This document shows positions 22,454 through 33,885 of a stretch of 64,000 nucleotides of DNA, piece by piece. Position 1 is the stretch's first letter. Each line of letters starts with the position of its first letter. Both the position numbers and the translations under genes were made by a program. Source of the DNA: Microthyrium microscopicum. Lineage: Eukaryota; Ascomycota; Dothideomycetes; Microthyriales; Microthyriaceae. The DNA is taken from NCBI GenBank assembly GCA_010405405.1, contig MU004240.1, forward strand, positions 450,217 through 514,216. Reading direction: 5' to 3'. Under the pieces are notes generated by a model. It was not told the DNA's origin. It saw nothing but the letters and a program-made list of their open reading frames with translations, and searched no databases.

Positions 22454-23416
22454 TCACCCCGTTGATGCACTACTGTTCGCAGTAGCAGCATCCGCAGATT
22501 TACATAGTAGTTCTATCTGCTTCACACTCATGTCCGCAATCTGTCGTCTATTCAATTCCCATATAACCTTGGCCGCAGCCTGAAGTAGACAATCTGCTAA
22601 ATCATCTCTTTTCTTGGGGGTATCTTCGCCTTTCGCAAATCTCTTTCCAGTCGCAAAAAAATTCATCATCGGATGAGCCTGAACTCCAAACTGTAAATCA
22701 ATCTCTTCTGGGAGTTTCTCTTTGCTGATCCACGACTTGACGAGATTAATTTTCAGCTTCTTAGTATCCGCCATGACTTTTTCCTCGTTCTTGACAGCTT
22801 TATCGACCGGAACCCAAAACTTTGTCGTACGCGCTGGGTCTACAGCACTTGTTTGTATTTTGAACTCATTGTATTCGTTGTGTGTCGCCAATATGCTCCA
22901 AAGCATGGACTCGAGCTTGTTGACTCTTACAGTCCACTCTTGTATCATCGGCTGTCCACCTGTTCTGAAACGTTGCTTCTCGATGAGAATATGCGTAGGT
23001 CTCAGCGGTAGGAAGACATTCTTGACTAGGTCGAGGGCCGTCTTGGAGAAGTTGGACGGACTGTATAAATCGAAGGGATCTTCATTCGACTCTTCTGCCT
23101 TGTTCGTTTCGGGAAAAAGGGGTCCGCTGGCCCAAGTTGCGACGAGAAAACTCGGTTTGGTTGTCTTTGTGTCTGGATGGATATTTACTTTGGTGAGACA
23201 GTAGCCCAAATTCTTGATGCCCATATCAACGCTCAGGATGCGAGCTCTTTCCACGCCATCTTTATCCTTCCCAAGGACCAGCCTAGGACGGACGAGTTCA
23301 TGGTTCAGACGACGGAGTTGTTCGTTCTTTTTACCACCAACGATGGCGCCGATGCGTTTGAGGAGGAAGGCTATGTGACTCTGCTTAAGGTGAGATAGGT
23401 CCTTCAAAGCAGACAT
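22454..23416 (-). CDS. CCE1: Mitochondrial Holliday junction resolvase (CCE1/YDC2 family)
   Basis: Single exon, 320 residues, ATG at 23416. This RNase H-fold endonuclease resolves four-way junctions in mitochondrial DNA. The N-terminal ~40 residues (LSHLKQSHIAFLLKRIGAIV and following) form the SAP-like helix-turn-helix described for Ydc2/Cce1. The catalytic acidic residues are in place: Asp64 in ILSVDMGIKNLGYC, Glu146 in THILIEKQRFRTGG, and Asp271/Asp272/Asp275 in KKRDDLADCLLQA. All four metal-binding positions are present, so the enzyme looks active. Length matches the family (260-350). No classical presequence is obvious; the first 20 residues may serve. Confidence 0.95.
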   Translation of the reverse strand: MSALKDLSHLKQSHIAFLLKRIGAIVGGKKNEQLRRLNHELVRPRLVLGKDKDGVERARILSVDMGIKNLGYCLTKVNIHPDTKTTKPSFLVATWASGPLFPETNKAEESNEDPFDLYSPSNFSKTALDLVKNVFLPLRPTHILIEKQRFRTGGQPMIQEWTVRVNKLESMLWSILATHNEYNEFKIQTSAVDPARTTKFWVPVDKAVKNEEKVMADTKKLKINLVKSWISKEKLPEEIDLQFGVQAHPMMNFFATGKRFAKGEDTPKKRDDLADCLLQAAAKVIWELNRRQIADMSVKQIELLCKSADAATANSSASTG

Positions 23417-23776
23417 TTGAGGACAGCATGGATATGACCAAGGAATGGGCCGATTAGTAGATCGTTGACGCGTGATTCGTGATCGGATGCAGCATTGCAG
23501 TTGGATGGATCAGGATGGTGTATGGAAAAAGACGCGCTAAGACAAGAAAAAAGTGACAGGGATAGGCGATGTGTGGCAGGGATGACATCACTCTCAGCCT
23601 TGCCAATGGATGATCCCTTCCTTCAGCCTCTCGTCCCTCTTTCCTTGCTATATCATTAGGTTTGCCATGATCCATCTGTCAATTGGATACTAGTACTACC
23701 CATCACACCCTTCTTTATAAGTGTAATTCCCTTCTATCTCCAACCTTTCTGATTACATCCACCTGAGCCCCTCATC
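23417..23776. other. Divergent promoter region between CCE1 and DUF3292 gene
   Basis: 360 bp between divergent start codons; a TATAAGTG-like sequence and a CT-rich leader precede 23,777. No coding exon seen. Confidence 0.45.
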
Positions 23777-26066
23777 ATGGCTTCAGACGCCGCCGCTATG
23801 ATACAGGACATCCTCCCAATACCTGAATCTACCGATCCCCACAAGAAAGAAGTAGCACACGGCATGCACGAAGAACCTACTGAGTCTCATTCCATTGCCA
23901 TGGCGGAACCTGACGAAAGAGGCACTATCCAATCCGAAGCTATTCACGGCCAAGAAGTTGTGGATTTAGGATGGAATGAAGATGCTAAGAACATCTCGAA
24001 TCCATTAATCGGAGGTGTCAAGAATGAGGACCTTTGGATACTTGTTCGCCGCTTCAACAAGGTGGGTCCGACTGCAAGCTAGGAGTTTCTGGCTACTGAC
24101 AGTTTGTAGCAAATGTTTCATCTGAAGGAGACCAAAGCTCAAGTTTCTGGCGGTTTGGATCTAAACGCTGTGGATGACGAGGAGTTTTCTCCAGACAAGT
24201 TACGATCACACCTAGAGCGATTCTACATGACAGTGGTATGTACTCGTTGCCCTTGACAGGCAGTAGTAATTCGCTGACTTTTTCAAAGATTGTGGGTTTT
24301 GTCAGTGCATTCAATCATATCGCACGATTGCGGTCATGGAGAGAGACACGTCGAACAAGTATATTTGCCGGAGTCTACTTCGTCGCTTGGATATTGGACC
24401 TTCTGATGCCAATACTCTCTGTTGTCATGATCGTTCTCATCGTTTCCCCGGAAGCACGTAAAACCATGTTCCCACCCGCTCCTCTGGCTTTAGTTAACAA
24501 AAAGACTGGAGGTAAGTTTATGACTCCCATAGCCCTTACGGCATCAAACCTTCACATCAAGATTGGCACTGACGATCTTTAGGTGTACAAAAACCCAAAG
24601 CAGGAGTCCTAGGTTCCCACGACTCCATCACCGGAGCTCCAGAGAATATGAAAGGCGAAGCCGTAGAACAAGAAGCTAGCAACTTTGTCACCAGCATCGC
24701 CTCCATTGCCCTCGCAAGCACGACTGGAAAACACCCCCAGGGTGAGCCCGATTTCGAATCTGACTCAACTCCTGGTGACAGTGTACCAGATCCTTCAGCC
24801 CTTGCGACTGGAGCTGCGACAGCAAAGGAAGCAAGCGGTGGTGTAAATGGCGCTCTCTCACACGACAAGACCAAGGTGCCCATGCAAACTGCGATGTGGG
24901 ATAAAATGCGGCCCTTTATGCACGCAGTTGGTGGAATTTGTGATACATGGGAGCGGTTTGGAAATGCTTTGTCGCCAACGGCTCCATATGATCGAAGTAT
25001 ATATCAGCTGCGTCTTGCTGGTTTGGTAAGATTATTCTCTTGACGGCCACTGAAACTAGTAATAGTGATCAGTATTAACATTTTTCAGGTCCTACCACTG
25101 GTTCTCGTCTCATACATCACTACACCATATATGATCATCAAAGGCATCGGCTTCGGAGCTGGATTTGGCTTCTTCGGTGATCCAATCATGACCCCAGCCA
25201 TCAACTGGCTTAACAACAAGTTTCCGAATTGGCAAAAAATCCTAGAACCCCGCAACACCATTCTCAAGGGTGTGCCAAACGACGCTCAACTCACCCTCAC
25301 TTTGCTCCGAGTCGGAGAAAACGCTCACAGTCCCCTCCCCCCACCACCAAAGCCGGAGGGACCTCCACCAGATCAACCTGCTGAGCTTAATGATGACCAC
25401 TTGCGCTCTGTCGGTGGCGACTGGCCTCTGAACGCAACTAAAGAAGAGCTGGACCTGGCTATTGCAAAGCAACCAGGCGTGGCAGAAGAAACTTCTGGTG
25501 CTGACGTACAAGCCTCTGCGGAAACAAAACATGGCAAGAAGGGTAGTCGGATTCTTGGCTTGTTCAAGAGCACCGCGAAGACTGCAGTTCGAACGGCCAT
25601 TGGTACTGATTCTCTGAAAGCTAAAGTCGGAAGCACACCAGCAAAAAATCGGCTCGGTGTTGTGCCAAGTCGCAAGGAGAATCTGCTCTCCGGACCTGTC
25701 GATTTCAAGTGTCGTTTCAAAGGACATCGAGGCCATGCATACATCACCTGGGACGGTTTCACGCCACTCCTTGCCTTCTCCACCGACAAAAAGATTGCAG
25801 AGCTGGGTACTGTTGAGAGAGATGAGGGAGAATTGAATCCTGATTGGAAGATCGATATCACTCAGGTTGCCGAGTTGCGCAAGGTTGGTGGTTATGGCTG
25901 GAAGGCTAAACTGGTTGTTGGTTGGGCATTGGACCGAGAAGTCGCTGATGCTCTGGAAATTGTGTGCCGTGATGGGTCGCAAACTCTGCTGACTGCCATT
26001 CCTTTGCGTGACGAGCTCTTCAATCGAGCTTGCGCTATGGGTGGCCAGAAATGGGAGTCCATGTGA
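23777..26066 (+). CDS. DUF3292-family fungal membrane protein
   Basis: Five exons: 23777-24061, 24110-24235, 24289-24511, 24583-25025, 25089-26066; introns 48-71 nt; 684 residues. The acidic N-terminus leads to DLGWNEDAKNISNPLIGGVK and NEDLWILVRRFNKQMFHLKE, the characteristic DUF3292 opening. Membrane segments follow: one hairpin in SIFAGVYFVAWILDLLMPIL and SVVMIVLIV, and a second near VLPLVLVSYITTPYMIIKGI. Between them is a disordered Ser/Ala-rich loop. The C-terminal ~200 residues form a PH/GRAM-like fold by pattern (GPVDFKCRFKGHRGHAYITW, AELRKVGGYGWKAKLVVGWA), suggesting lipid binding at a membrane; that role is inference. The family is widespread in Pezizomycotina and uncharacterised. Confidence 0.88.
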
Positions 26067-26262
26067 GAGACTGTACGATGTCGACCAATACTTGCATGAC
26101 TGTATGATTTACGGCCAAAAGATACCCTAGGTATACCTCTCCCTGTATCATTAATATGAATGATCATCACTTTAGACTCTCTTGTTTTCTTTTAGGTCGG
26201 TGCCTTTGTAACTTGTTCGCTACTGAACATTAGCAGCCATAATCCCCTTCCTGTAGCTCAAC

Positions 26263-27111
26263 TCACCCATAAGTGTCCCGTAGCTTTGGAATTGGCTTGA
26301 GCGCCAGATAAATGACCAGACAAGCCACATTCCTCACCGTTGCCCGCTGCGGAACGTCCATAAACACCGAATTCTCATTGTCATCCTCATCTTTCATAAC
26401 CCCGCCGTCCAAAGCTTCCTTCGTGACATCTTTTTTGACTCGTGCAACTTGTCTTTCAAGCCGCGTCCACACGCCTGTATACTGATACACCGTCTGCGCA
26501 AACTCGCGCTTTGCGACTTCTGCCACACTTATTGCCTTGTTGCTGGCTTTTGCATTGCCTACTATCGACACTAGCACCTCGCGTCGACCTTGAGTGCTCC
26601 TTTGCTCCTCCTCATTGCCATTTTCTCCAGTATTCGTCTGCTGAGTAGCTTGCTGCTGACTATCCTTGATTGCCTGCTCTTTTGCAAGCCGTAGCGCACT
26701 CAACACCTGCTTGACCTTATTCTCGATCTTAGAAGAGGGCTTGATTACAATGGAATGCAAATCATGCGAGGCGCGTAGTACGGGATCATCGCTGTGCGGC
26801 GGGAAGAGTTCTCGGGCAGGCTCGTCTGCGTGTAAGGGGATGGGTGGTGGTGGGCCGCGAACTTCGCCAGGCTGGCGAGTGGTTATACGAGTAATCTCAC
26901 GTGCATCCAGCGCAGTTGATGGGGCATCGGGAGCGGCTCGGTCTGTATTGGTTGCTCCAGTTGTGGCTGCTTCGTTCGTAGCTACTTCGTCTGGCGATTT
27001 GATGACTGGCTTTTGGTTGCTGAGAGCTTTGGCGCGGTTCTTGTGGGACTTTGTGGATTTTGGGTGCTGGCTGGCCCTTGGCGGATGTTTGGTTTTGGAA
27101 TTTCGGGCCAT
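26263..27111 (-). CDS. Alba-domain DNA/RNA-binding-like protein
   Basis: Single exon, 282 residues from ATG 27111 (MARNSKTKHPPRASQHPKST); the frame is open further upstream, but this ATG begins the basic Lys/Arg-rich tail expected of the family. Residues ~1-100 are disordered. An Alba-like core follows: SHDLHSIVIKPSSKIENKVK, then an insertion rich in Gln and Glu, then REVLVSIVGNAKASNKAISV and AEVAKREFAQTVYQYTGVW, and a last strand near VRNVACLVIYLALK. Alba/Rpp20/Rpp25-type proteins act in RNase P/MRP or as RNA or chromatin binders, so this could be a Pop6/Pop7-related subunit. Convergent with the DUF3292 gene. Confidence 0.75.
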   Translation of the reverse strand: MARNSKTKHPPRASQHPKSTKSHKNRAKALSNQKPVIKSPDEVATNEAATTGATNTDRAAPDAPSTALDAREITRITTRQPGEVRGPPPPIPLHADEPARELFPPHSDDPVLRASHDLHSIVIKPSSKIENKVKQVLSALRLAKEQAIKDSQQQATQQTNTGENGNEEEQRSTQGRREVLVSIVGNAKASNKAISVAEVAKREFAQTVYQYTGVWTRLERQVARVKKDVTKEALDGGVMKDEDDNENSVFMDVPQRATVRNVACLVIYLALKPIPKLRDTYG

Positions 27112-28042
27112 TTCGTAGATTGATGGCAAGACATATGTTGACTGCTTTGTCAGATGTTTAAAGTTCACGATGTACTGATATCCAGCTTGAGAAAGATAGT
27201 GGAGCTTTAAGGAGCTTGGACTCATTTGATTGACCAATCAGAAATGACCACAAACTAACCTCCTTCGCTATCGCGATAGTCCGATAAATTGTTGAGTTTC
27301 CATGATCAGCACACCTTAGCAATCAAAACGCAATTCCCACGTTCTCGTCACTAGATTACGTATCTAAATCATCTGTCCACCAGATGGCCTGCGTTTCTGG
27401 GGATCTCTTAATCTTCTAGAAGCTAAGCCAGGGCAGCCGGAGGTCCACGCGTCGGAGCCTCAGATATCTGTCCAGAAACGTCCATACGGCCCGACGATGC
27501 GAGCTCTTCGACATCCTTTCGCCGGGACCATGGTTTGACGTTTGGCAACTGGGCTGTTGAACACGCGACAACCTGATGCTCCGAATTCGCTGTTTCGCAC
27601 GTCTCAAACAGGGCCTGGCGATTTGGTACGGAGTACATACATATCGCAATGCGAGCAAATTGCTTCGAAAGGTGCTTATAATCGTACCGAGGTTTCCAGA
27701 GCGCTCTCTTGAACCGGGAACCATCGGTGATGATTCCGACCTTTCGCCCTATGCAGTCAGGCGGGTGTTCAGGGCGAAGGTTTTAAAGTGCTTCCAGACG
27801 TGAACTTGTCGTAGAAGTATCCGAGGCCATGGGTCACGACTTTACAGACAAGGGTTTTGTCGGAAATATGACGAATTATCTAAATTTGGGCTAAGCTCCA
27901 TGTAGCAAAGGTCAACATGTCTCATTCACATGGTATATATCTGGCGAATTGTAGCACAATTGAGCATGGAACTGCTAGCGAAATTCTGCTTTCATTTTGG
28001 GAAGCTTTGTGCTGGCAAGGCCAAGTTTGGTCAAGTTTTATT
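27112..28042. other. Intergenic, divergent promoter region, nothing recognised
   Basis: About 930 bp. Minus-strand open frames at 27,416-27,724 have no recognisable family features. An open stretch 27,917-28,042 runs in frame into the protoglobin gene but lacks family similarity; the later ATG is preferred. Confidence 0.4.
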
Positions 28043-28930
28043 ATGGGAACTCGTCGGGTACAACATGTTGATTTAGAGTCGAGTTTGGAAGCGAGAATAC
28101 AGTTCTTGCATTCTTTTCTTGATTTTACTTCTAGTAAGCTGATCGCGTGTGCTTATAGCAAGGTGCCTGACTAACAAGTTTCAGATGACATAACTACACT
28201 CTTAGGTGGTGGGAAATATATTCGACCTTCGATCCCTTCTATAGTAGATTCTTTCTACAAGAAGCTCCTAAGCTACGATGTAACCGCAAACCATTTTGGC
28301 ACCCGTAGTTCGGGCTACGAAGGTGCCGTAGACAAAACGCCGCACGGATCTTCTCCCCAAATGGAGTATCGCAAGCTCGTACAAATCTCCGTACACTAAT
28401 TCTACCCCCAATAATATACTGATATCTCTCAGATCCTACGCGGCTATCTCCAAAAGCTCTTCTCCGACGCCAGTAAGATGGAATACTGGGAATATCTCGA
28501 CAAAGTCGGCATCAAACACGCCTCCTCACCGCTACAAACCTCTCAGCCTACCTCACAATGCATGGATATCGCTTTCATCCACCTCGGCGCGTCGCTCGGC
28601 TATCTCCAAGACTTGCTGAACGAAGCAATACTACTACACCCACGGCTAAAAAGCGAACGAAAACTCGCGCTCGTCAAAGCGGTCGGAAAGATCATATGGA
28701 TCCAAAATGACCTTTTCGCGCGCTGGCAGGTACAAGACTCGGGTGGAAAGAGATTGGTTCAGCCAAAAGTGTCAGAAAGTGGAGGTTTGGAAAGTGGAGG
28801 CTACTTGGAGAGCGAAGGGTATCTGCATGGGACGAATGTGCTGGCGCGCGCAGAGAATGTTGGCATGGAGCCAGAGACGCCGATGGAGGAGATTGGCTGC
28901 CCATTTGATGATGCGTTTGGGAAGCGGTAA
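28043..28930 (+). CDS. Protoglobin-domain protein
   Basis: Three exons: 28043-28133, 28185-28378, 28433-28930; introns 51 and 54 nt; 260 residues. The start MGTRRVQHVDLESSLEARIQ is chosen because fungal homologues begin with a similar short lead to the helix (LEARIQFLHSFLDF). The globin-like core continues with LLGGGKYIRPSIPSIVDSFY, KKLLSYDVTANHFGTRSSGY and ILRGYLQKLFSDASKMEYWE, then YLDKVGIKH, where the His is the expected proximal haem ligand. Helices IAFIHLGASLGYLQDLLNEA and LVKAVGKIIWIQNDLFARW follow. Protoglobins bind haem and O2/CO/NO; fungal stand-alone members are of unknown role. The C-terminal ~70 residues are Gly/Ser/Glu-rich and not part of the fold. Confidence 0.88.
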
Positions 28931-29650
28931 GAGCAATGGGTGGACAGGAAAGAAGCCGCGTGCGCTTATCGAGTACGATGTCTTTCAATGACTGCGTTCT
29001 GTTATGAAAGGGGTTCATCTTCCGACTCACAAGGAATGGATGGCGGTGGCCGTCAATATTGATGATAGCGTGCTACGTATGTTGTCCAGCTTGTAAGCAA
29101 TGATGTTCGCGGAATGGCATTGGAAGTCAGTGGCGTTCTATGTATTGCTGGAAAACCAGTTTGAAAGCAGTCATGCATGCTTCGAAGAGGTAATATGTAT
29201 TATATCATTGTATTATAGCATTGTTTGGTACTCTGCCTTTGACAACATGAGATAGGAAGAGCCTGTCGTGGCACATTTGTGTGCTTTAGATCAAAGAAAT
29301 TCCAAAGACTTGGCGATTTCCCGGTGAGCCTTCCAGTCTGATTCTATATATGTCGTTATACCCTGATAGTCCAACCACTTAAGGAAGTTGTCTTGTTACC
29401 AATGCTCATTGGTCAGGAATAACCACCCTCGTCATTATACATTAGAGCCATTGCCAAGCGGTGGACATCTCCAAGACCAGAAAGGACAACACCTCTTCGC
29501 GATTTTCTAAGATAACAAGCAGAAACTTCAGCTCAAGCTTGCCCGGCTAAACTATCAACACTACCCGGATTTCAACGTTTGAGACTGATCGGGATGCAGA
29601 AGACGGCGGGAGAAGCCTGGCCAGACAAGCCGTATCGGGAATAGGGAATA
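28931..29650. other. Intergenic region, nothing recognised
   Basis: 720 bp between same-strand genes: 3' UTR of the protoglobin gene and promoter of the flippase gene. No exon, RNA gene or repeat is supported. Confidence 0.45.
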
Positions 29651-32600
29651 ATGGACCTTTATCCTGATGGTAAAGTCGATACGAAGGAAATCGTTGAGAC
29701 GGAAAGCAGCGAAATCAATGACTCTACTACATCGTTGTCCAATGAACCGCAAAGGGTCTCCTTGATTTCAAGATTGAGACATAACGCATTTGGACTATAT
29801 TCGAAAGTTGTCTTGGACTGGTTATTAAGACGAAAACCACTGCCACCTTCGAAATGTGGTCGTCATATTCCGCTTCGCTGGAGCGGACCATTGATAGACG
29901 AAAGAAGAAAACAGCCGTATATTTCAAATGCTATTCGGACTGCAAGATACACCGTTTACGATTTCTTGCCTAAGCAGTTCATATTCCAGGCCACGCGGCT
30001 CAGCAACTTCTATTTCATTTGTATCGGAGTTCCTCAAGCAATTCCTGGAATTAGTACTACAGGAAACTACACTACGATTCTACCCTTGGTAGGTCTCCTT
30101 TCTTGTAATATTCATCTTGATCATTGGCAGACGCCACGTCGAAGCGCTAGTATGTCGTAAAGCCATTGAGCGCTTTTCGGCAACTGACCAAATTGTCAAA
30201 ATCTTGTATTGACCAGCGCATATCTTTTCTATCGTGGGCTAACGCTGACGGCCTAGTTATTTTTTCTGTGCTTGACTGTAGCCAAGGAGGGATATGACGA
30301 TTTCAAGCGACACCGGCTCGACAAAGTAGAAAACATTCGAAATCTGGCGACGGTGCTACAAGATGGGCAATCAGTCGGTATAAACCATCATTGGCTCTCC
30401 TTCCCAATTATACATAAGCTTTTCTGCTTTTGGCATATCCAAAAGCCAAGACTGAATCCTTGCGATGGATGGACTAAAGTTCAATGGCAGCAACTCAAGG
30501 TTGGCGACATCATACGACTGGAACGCGATGAAGCAGTTCCTGCCGACATCACTTTGCTATCTACAGACCGCGACGATTGTCTCGCATACATCGAAACTAT
30601 GGCTTTGGACGGGGAGACGAATCTCAAAAGCAGACAAGCGCCAAAGTCTCTCCAGGAATCATGTCGCAGTCTGGAAGGGGCTCGGAATTGCGACGCAGAA
30701 TTCTTCACTGAAGACCCCAACTCAAATTTGTACGACTTTACTGGAAATTTCACGCTCGGAGATCGAACCGAACCACTAACTCTAAACAACGTTGTGTTCC
30801 GTGGAAGTGTGCTAAGAAACACCAAGTACGTTACCGGATTGGTAGTCTTCACTGGAGAAGAATGCAAGATTCGCAATAACGCCAATCATCATCCAAAGGC
30901 CAAGAAGCCACGGTTAGAACAGTATGCGAACCAAATTGTTCTGACTCTAGTGGCCTATGTCATCATTCTCACTGCTGGCTGCTCAGCAGGTTATTATCTC
31001 TGGCATAAATCTACGGAACAATACTCGTTCTATCTGAATAACGCTTTCGTCAAGTATCGCGACATCATCATTGGATTCGCAATCACATTCAACAACGTCA
31101 TTCCGTTGGCCTTGTACGTCTCTCTAGAGATTGTCAAGATTGGTCAATTGCTTCTTCTCAACAATGACGTTGAGATGTATGATGAAGCCTCTAATACACC
31201 CATGCAATGCAACACCAACACCATCTTGGAGAACCTTGGACAAGTAGACTACATTTTGACTGACAAGACTGGTACACTGACGGAGAATGTTATGCAGTTT
31301 CGGCGCATGTCCGCAATGGGCGCCATCTGGAACCATGACAAGCCCGCGGATGCAGTGCACAGTTCGACGAGCACTGGGAATTCGAACGAGAAAGCTGGTT
31401 CATCTTCGACGAGTCATCTGGTGGAGTACTCACAAGAGAATCCTGACTTACCATTTGCGCAGCGGGCACGCGACTTTGTTCTCGCAATGACACTTTGTCA
31501 CACCTGTTTACCAGAGTACGACGGAGAAAGCTTGAGTTATCAAGGCTCATCTCCTGATGAAGTCGCATTAGCCCAAGCAGCGCAGCAGCTTGGCTTTTCA
31601 GTATTGTCTCGAACATCTGAATCAATGACTGTGAAGGAGCGATTGCCTAATGGAACTGATAAGGTAACACACAAACCATAATAAAAAGTCGAACATGATG
31701 TTGCAAGAGCGCCTCAAAATCGGGTTGGCGACCATAACATCCAATGGCTCCAATATACTATGTCTTGGACAAAGTACTATGGTTCTATTGAATATGATGG
31801 CCGCCAGAGCGTGCTAGGGGAATCTAGCACTCGCTGGCATTGGATCAACACGATACTGACTGAGTTCAGGAGCACGTTTACATAATCCTGGACATCATCG
31901 AATTTAGTAGCAATCGAAAGCGGATGTCAATAGTTGTCAAATGTCCCGATGGTCGCATATGGTTGATTTGCAAGGGCGCCGATAATGTTATCCTTCCGCG
32001 GCTCAAATTAGCCAACCTAGCTGAAGAAAAGGCGGTAGCAGTACGAGAGAGTCTAGAGATCTCCCATGAGCTCCTTCGAACTCAGGAACAGCAACAAGAG
32101 CGTGCCAGTCTGGACTACCGTATGAAGCAATTTGTGAACCTACGTCAGGAAGAACGCCCATCGTTCAGTAAGAGTATCAGACCATCATTCAACGATTTTA
32201 GACCAGCGCAAGATGTGGGCATACCAACAGACGGTTCAATCTTGCCAGACTCCGCCATCTTCACCAACACGTTCCTACACATCGAATCCTTTGCCGAAGA
32301 AGGACTACGAACACTTCTTCTAGCTGATAGGTATTTGACTCTGGCTAAATATACTTCCTGGGCCAAAGTCTATCAAGACGCTACTACATCGTTAATCAAT
32401 CGACAACAACGCATAGAAGCAGCTGCCGAGTCCATTGAGCAATCCTTTCAGCTTCTTGGTGCTACAGCGATCGAAGACAAACTGCAAAAAAAGGTTCCTG
32501 AAACGATCGAAAAGCTGCGTCGAGCAAACATCCGCATTTGGATGCTCACGGGCGATAAACGAGAGACTGCCATCAATATCGCTCATTCCGCCGGCATTTG

Positions 32601-33885
32601 TAAACCAACTTCCGAAATATTTGTCCTCGACTCCGAAAAGGACAGCATACCCAGTCAACTCCAAACCGTGGCCACCGACATGCAAAGCTCAAGTCACAAA
32701 GTCCTTGTCATCAACGGTGACACTCTCAGTCACATCGAACAGCGCCCCCATCTCCGCGCCCACTTCTACTCCCTGATACCGGCTGTTGACTCCGTAATAT
32801 GCTGCCGTGCCTCACCCTCTCAAAAAGCTGGCATCGTCAACGCAATCCGGCACCAACAACCCAACGCCCTCACCCTCGCAATCGGCGATGGCGCCAACGA
32901 TATCGCCATGATCCAAGCATCCCACGTCGGGGTAGGAATCTCCGGTAAAGAAGGTCTTCAAGCTGCCCGCGTGTCCGATTACTCTATCGCGCAATTCCAC
33001 CACCTTCAACGACTCCTCCTGGTACATGGACGGTACAACTACATCCGTACTGCCAAATTCATCCTCATGACGTTTTGGAAAGAGATGTTGTTCTATCTGC
33101 CGCAAGCTCTGTACCAGCGGTACAATGGGTACACAGGCACATCTTTGTATGAGAGTTGGTCTCTGACTGTGCTTAATACGCTGTTCACGTCGTTGTGTGT
33201 GATTATCATGGGCATGTTTGAGCAAGACCTGAAGCCTGAGACATTGTTAGCTGTACCGGAATTATACAGATACGGCCAGAAGAACATGGGCTTGAATATC
33301 GTGAGTTATCTTGGCTGGATGGTAGGAGCCGTGGTACAGGGGCTTATAATTTGGTTCGTTGCATGGGCAGGCTATGGGAGGGTGAATGTCACGGATCAGG
33401 GGATATTTGCCATTGGTGATTTGTGTTTTACGATGGGCATTCTATGGACGAATTGGAAACTGTTGTAAGTTCCTGTCTCTAAGCCCCTTACCGTTTCGTT
33501 GCTAACGAATATCAGTATCATCGAAACGCACTACAAGACGCGAGTCGTCATGATATCATTCTTCATCACAGTAGGCGGTTGGTGGATCTGGAATATCTTC
33601 CTGGCCAAGGCTTATAATCCATGGCCAAATCCGTATGGTGTACGGAATGGTTTTACAGAGTCATTTGGTCGGGATCCGTATTGGTGGCTTACGCTGATTC
33701 TGATATTTGGAATCTTAATGGTGTTGGATTATGGGTATAAGGCTGGCAAGAGATGTTTCGTGCTTGAACCGGTACTTAAGAGGTTAAGATGGAATAGAGG
33801 CGCAATTGGGGACGAAGCGAGTCAGTGGGATGTTGCGTTATGGCAGGAGCTTGAGCGGGAAGCGCAGCGGAGGAAGAAGGATTGA
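29651..33885 (+). CDS. P4-type ATPase, Dnf3-like phospholipid flippase
   Basis: Four exons: 29651-30088, 30257-31663, 31870-33464, 33516-33885; introns 168, 206 and 51 nt; 1,269 residues. P4-ATPases flip phospholipids to the cytosolic leaflet of Golgi/endosome/plasma membranes. Visible motifs in order are the P4 N-terminal block NAIRTARYTVYDFLPKQFIF, the actuator loop ALDGETNLKSRQ (P4-type DGET), and an M4 block PLALYVSLEIVK (PISL-type position). The phosphorylation motif DKTGTLTEN has its Asp at about residue 482. The nucleotide-binding motif is CKGADNVI. The hinge GDGANDIAMIQASHVGVGI (about residue 954) is followed by six C-terminal membrane segments. The wording around the N-terminus and DKTGTLTENVMQFRRMS best matches Dnf3 rather than Drs2, Dnf1/2 or Neo1. 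All catalytic motifs are intact. Short C-terminus. Confidence 0.92.

Noticed and set aside
27917-28042. N-terminal extension of the protoglobin (MSHSHGIYLANC)
   Set aside because: In frame, but unlike fungal protoglobins, which begin close to the LEARIQFLHSFLDF helix; the ATG at 28,043 fits better.
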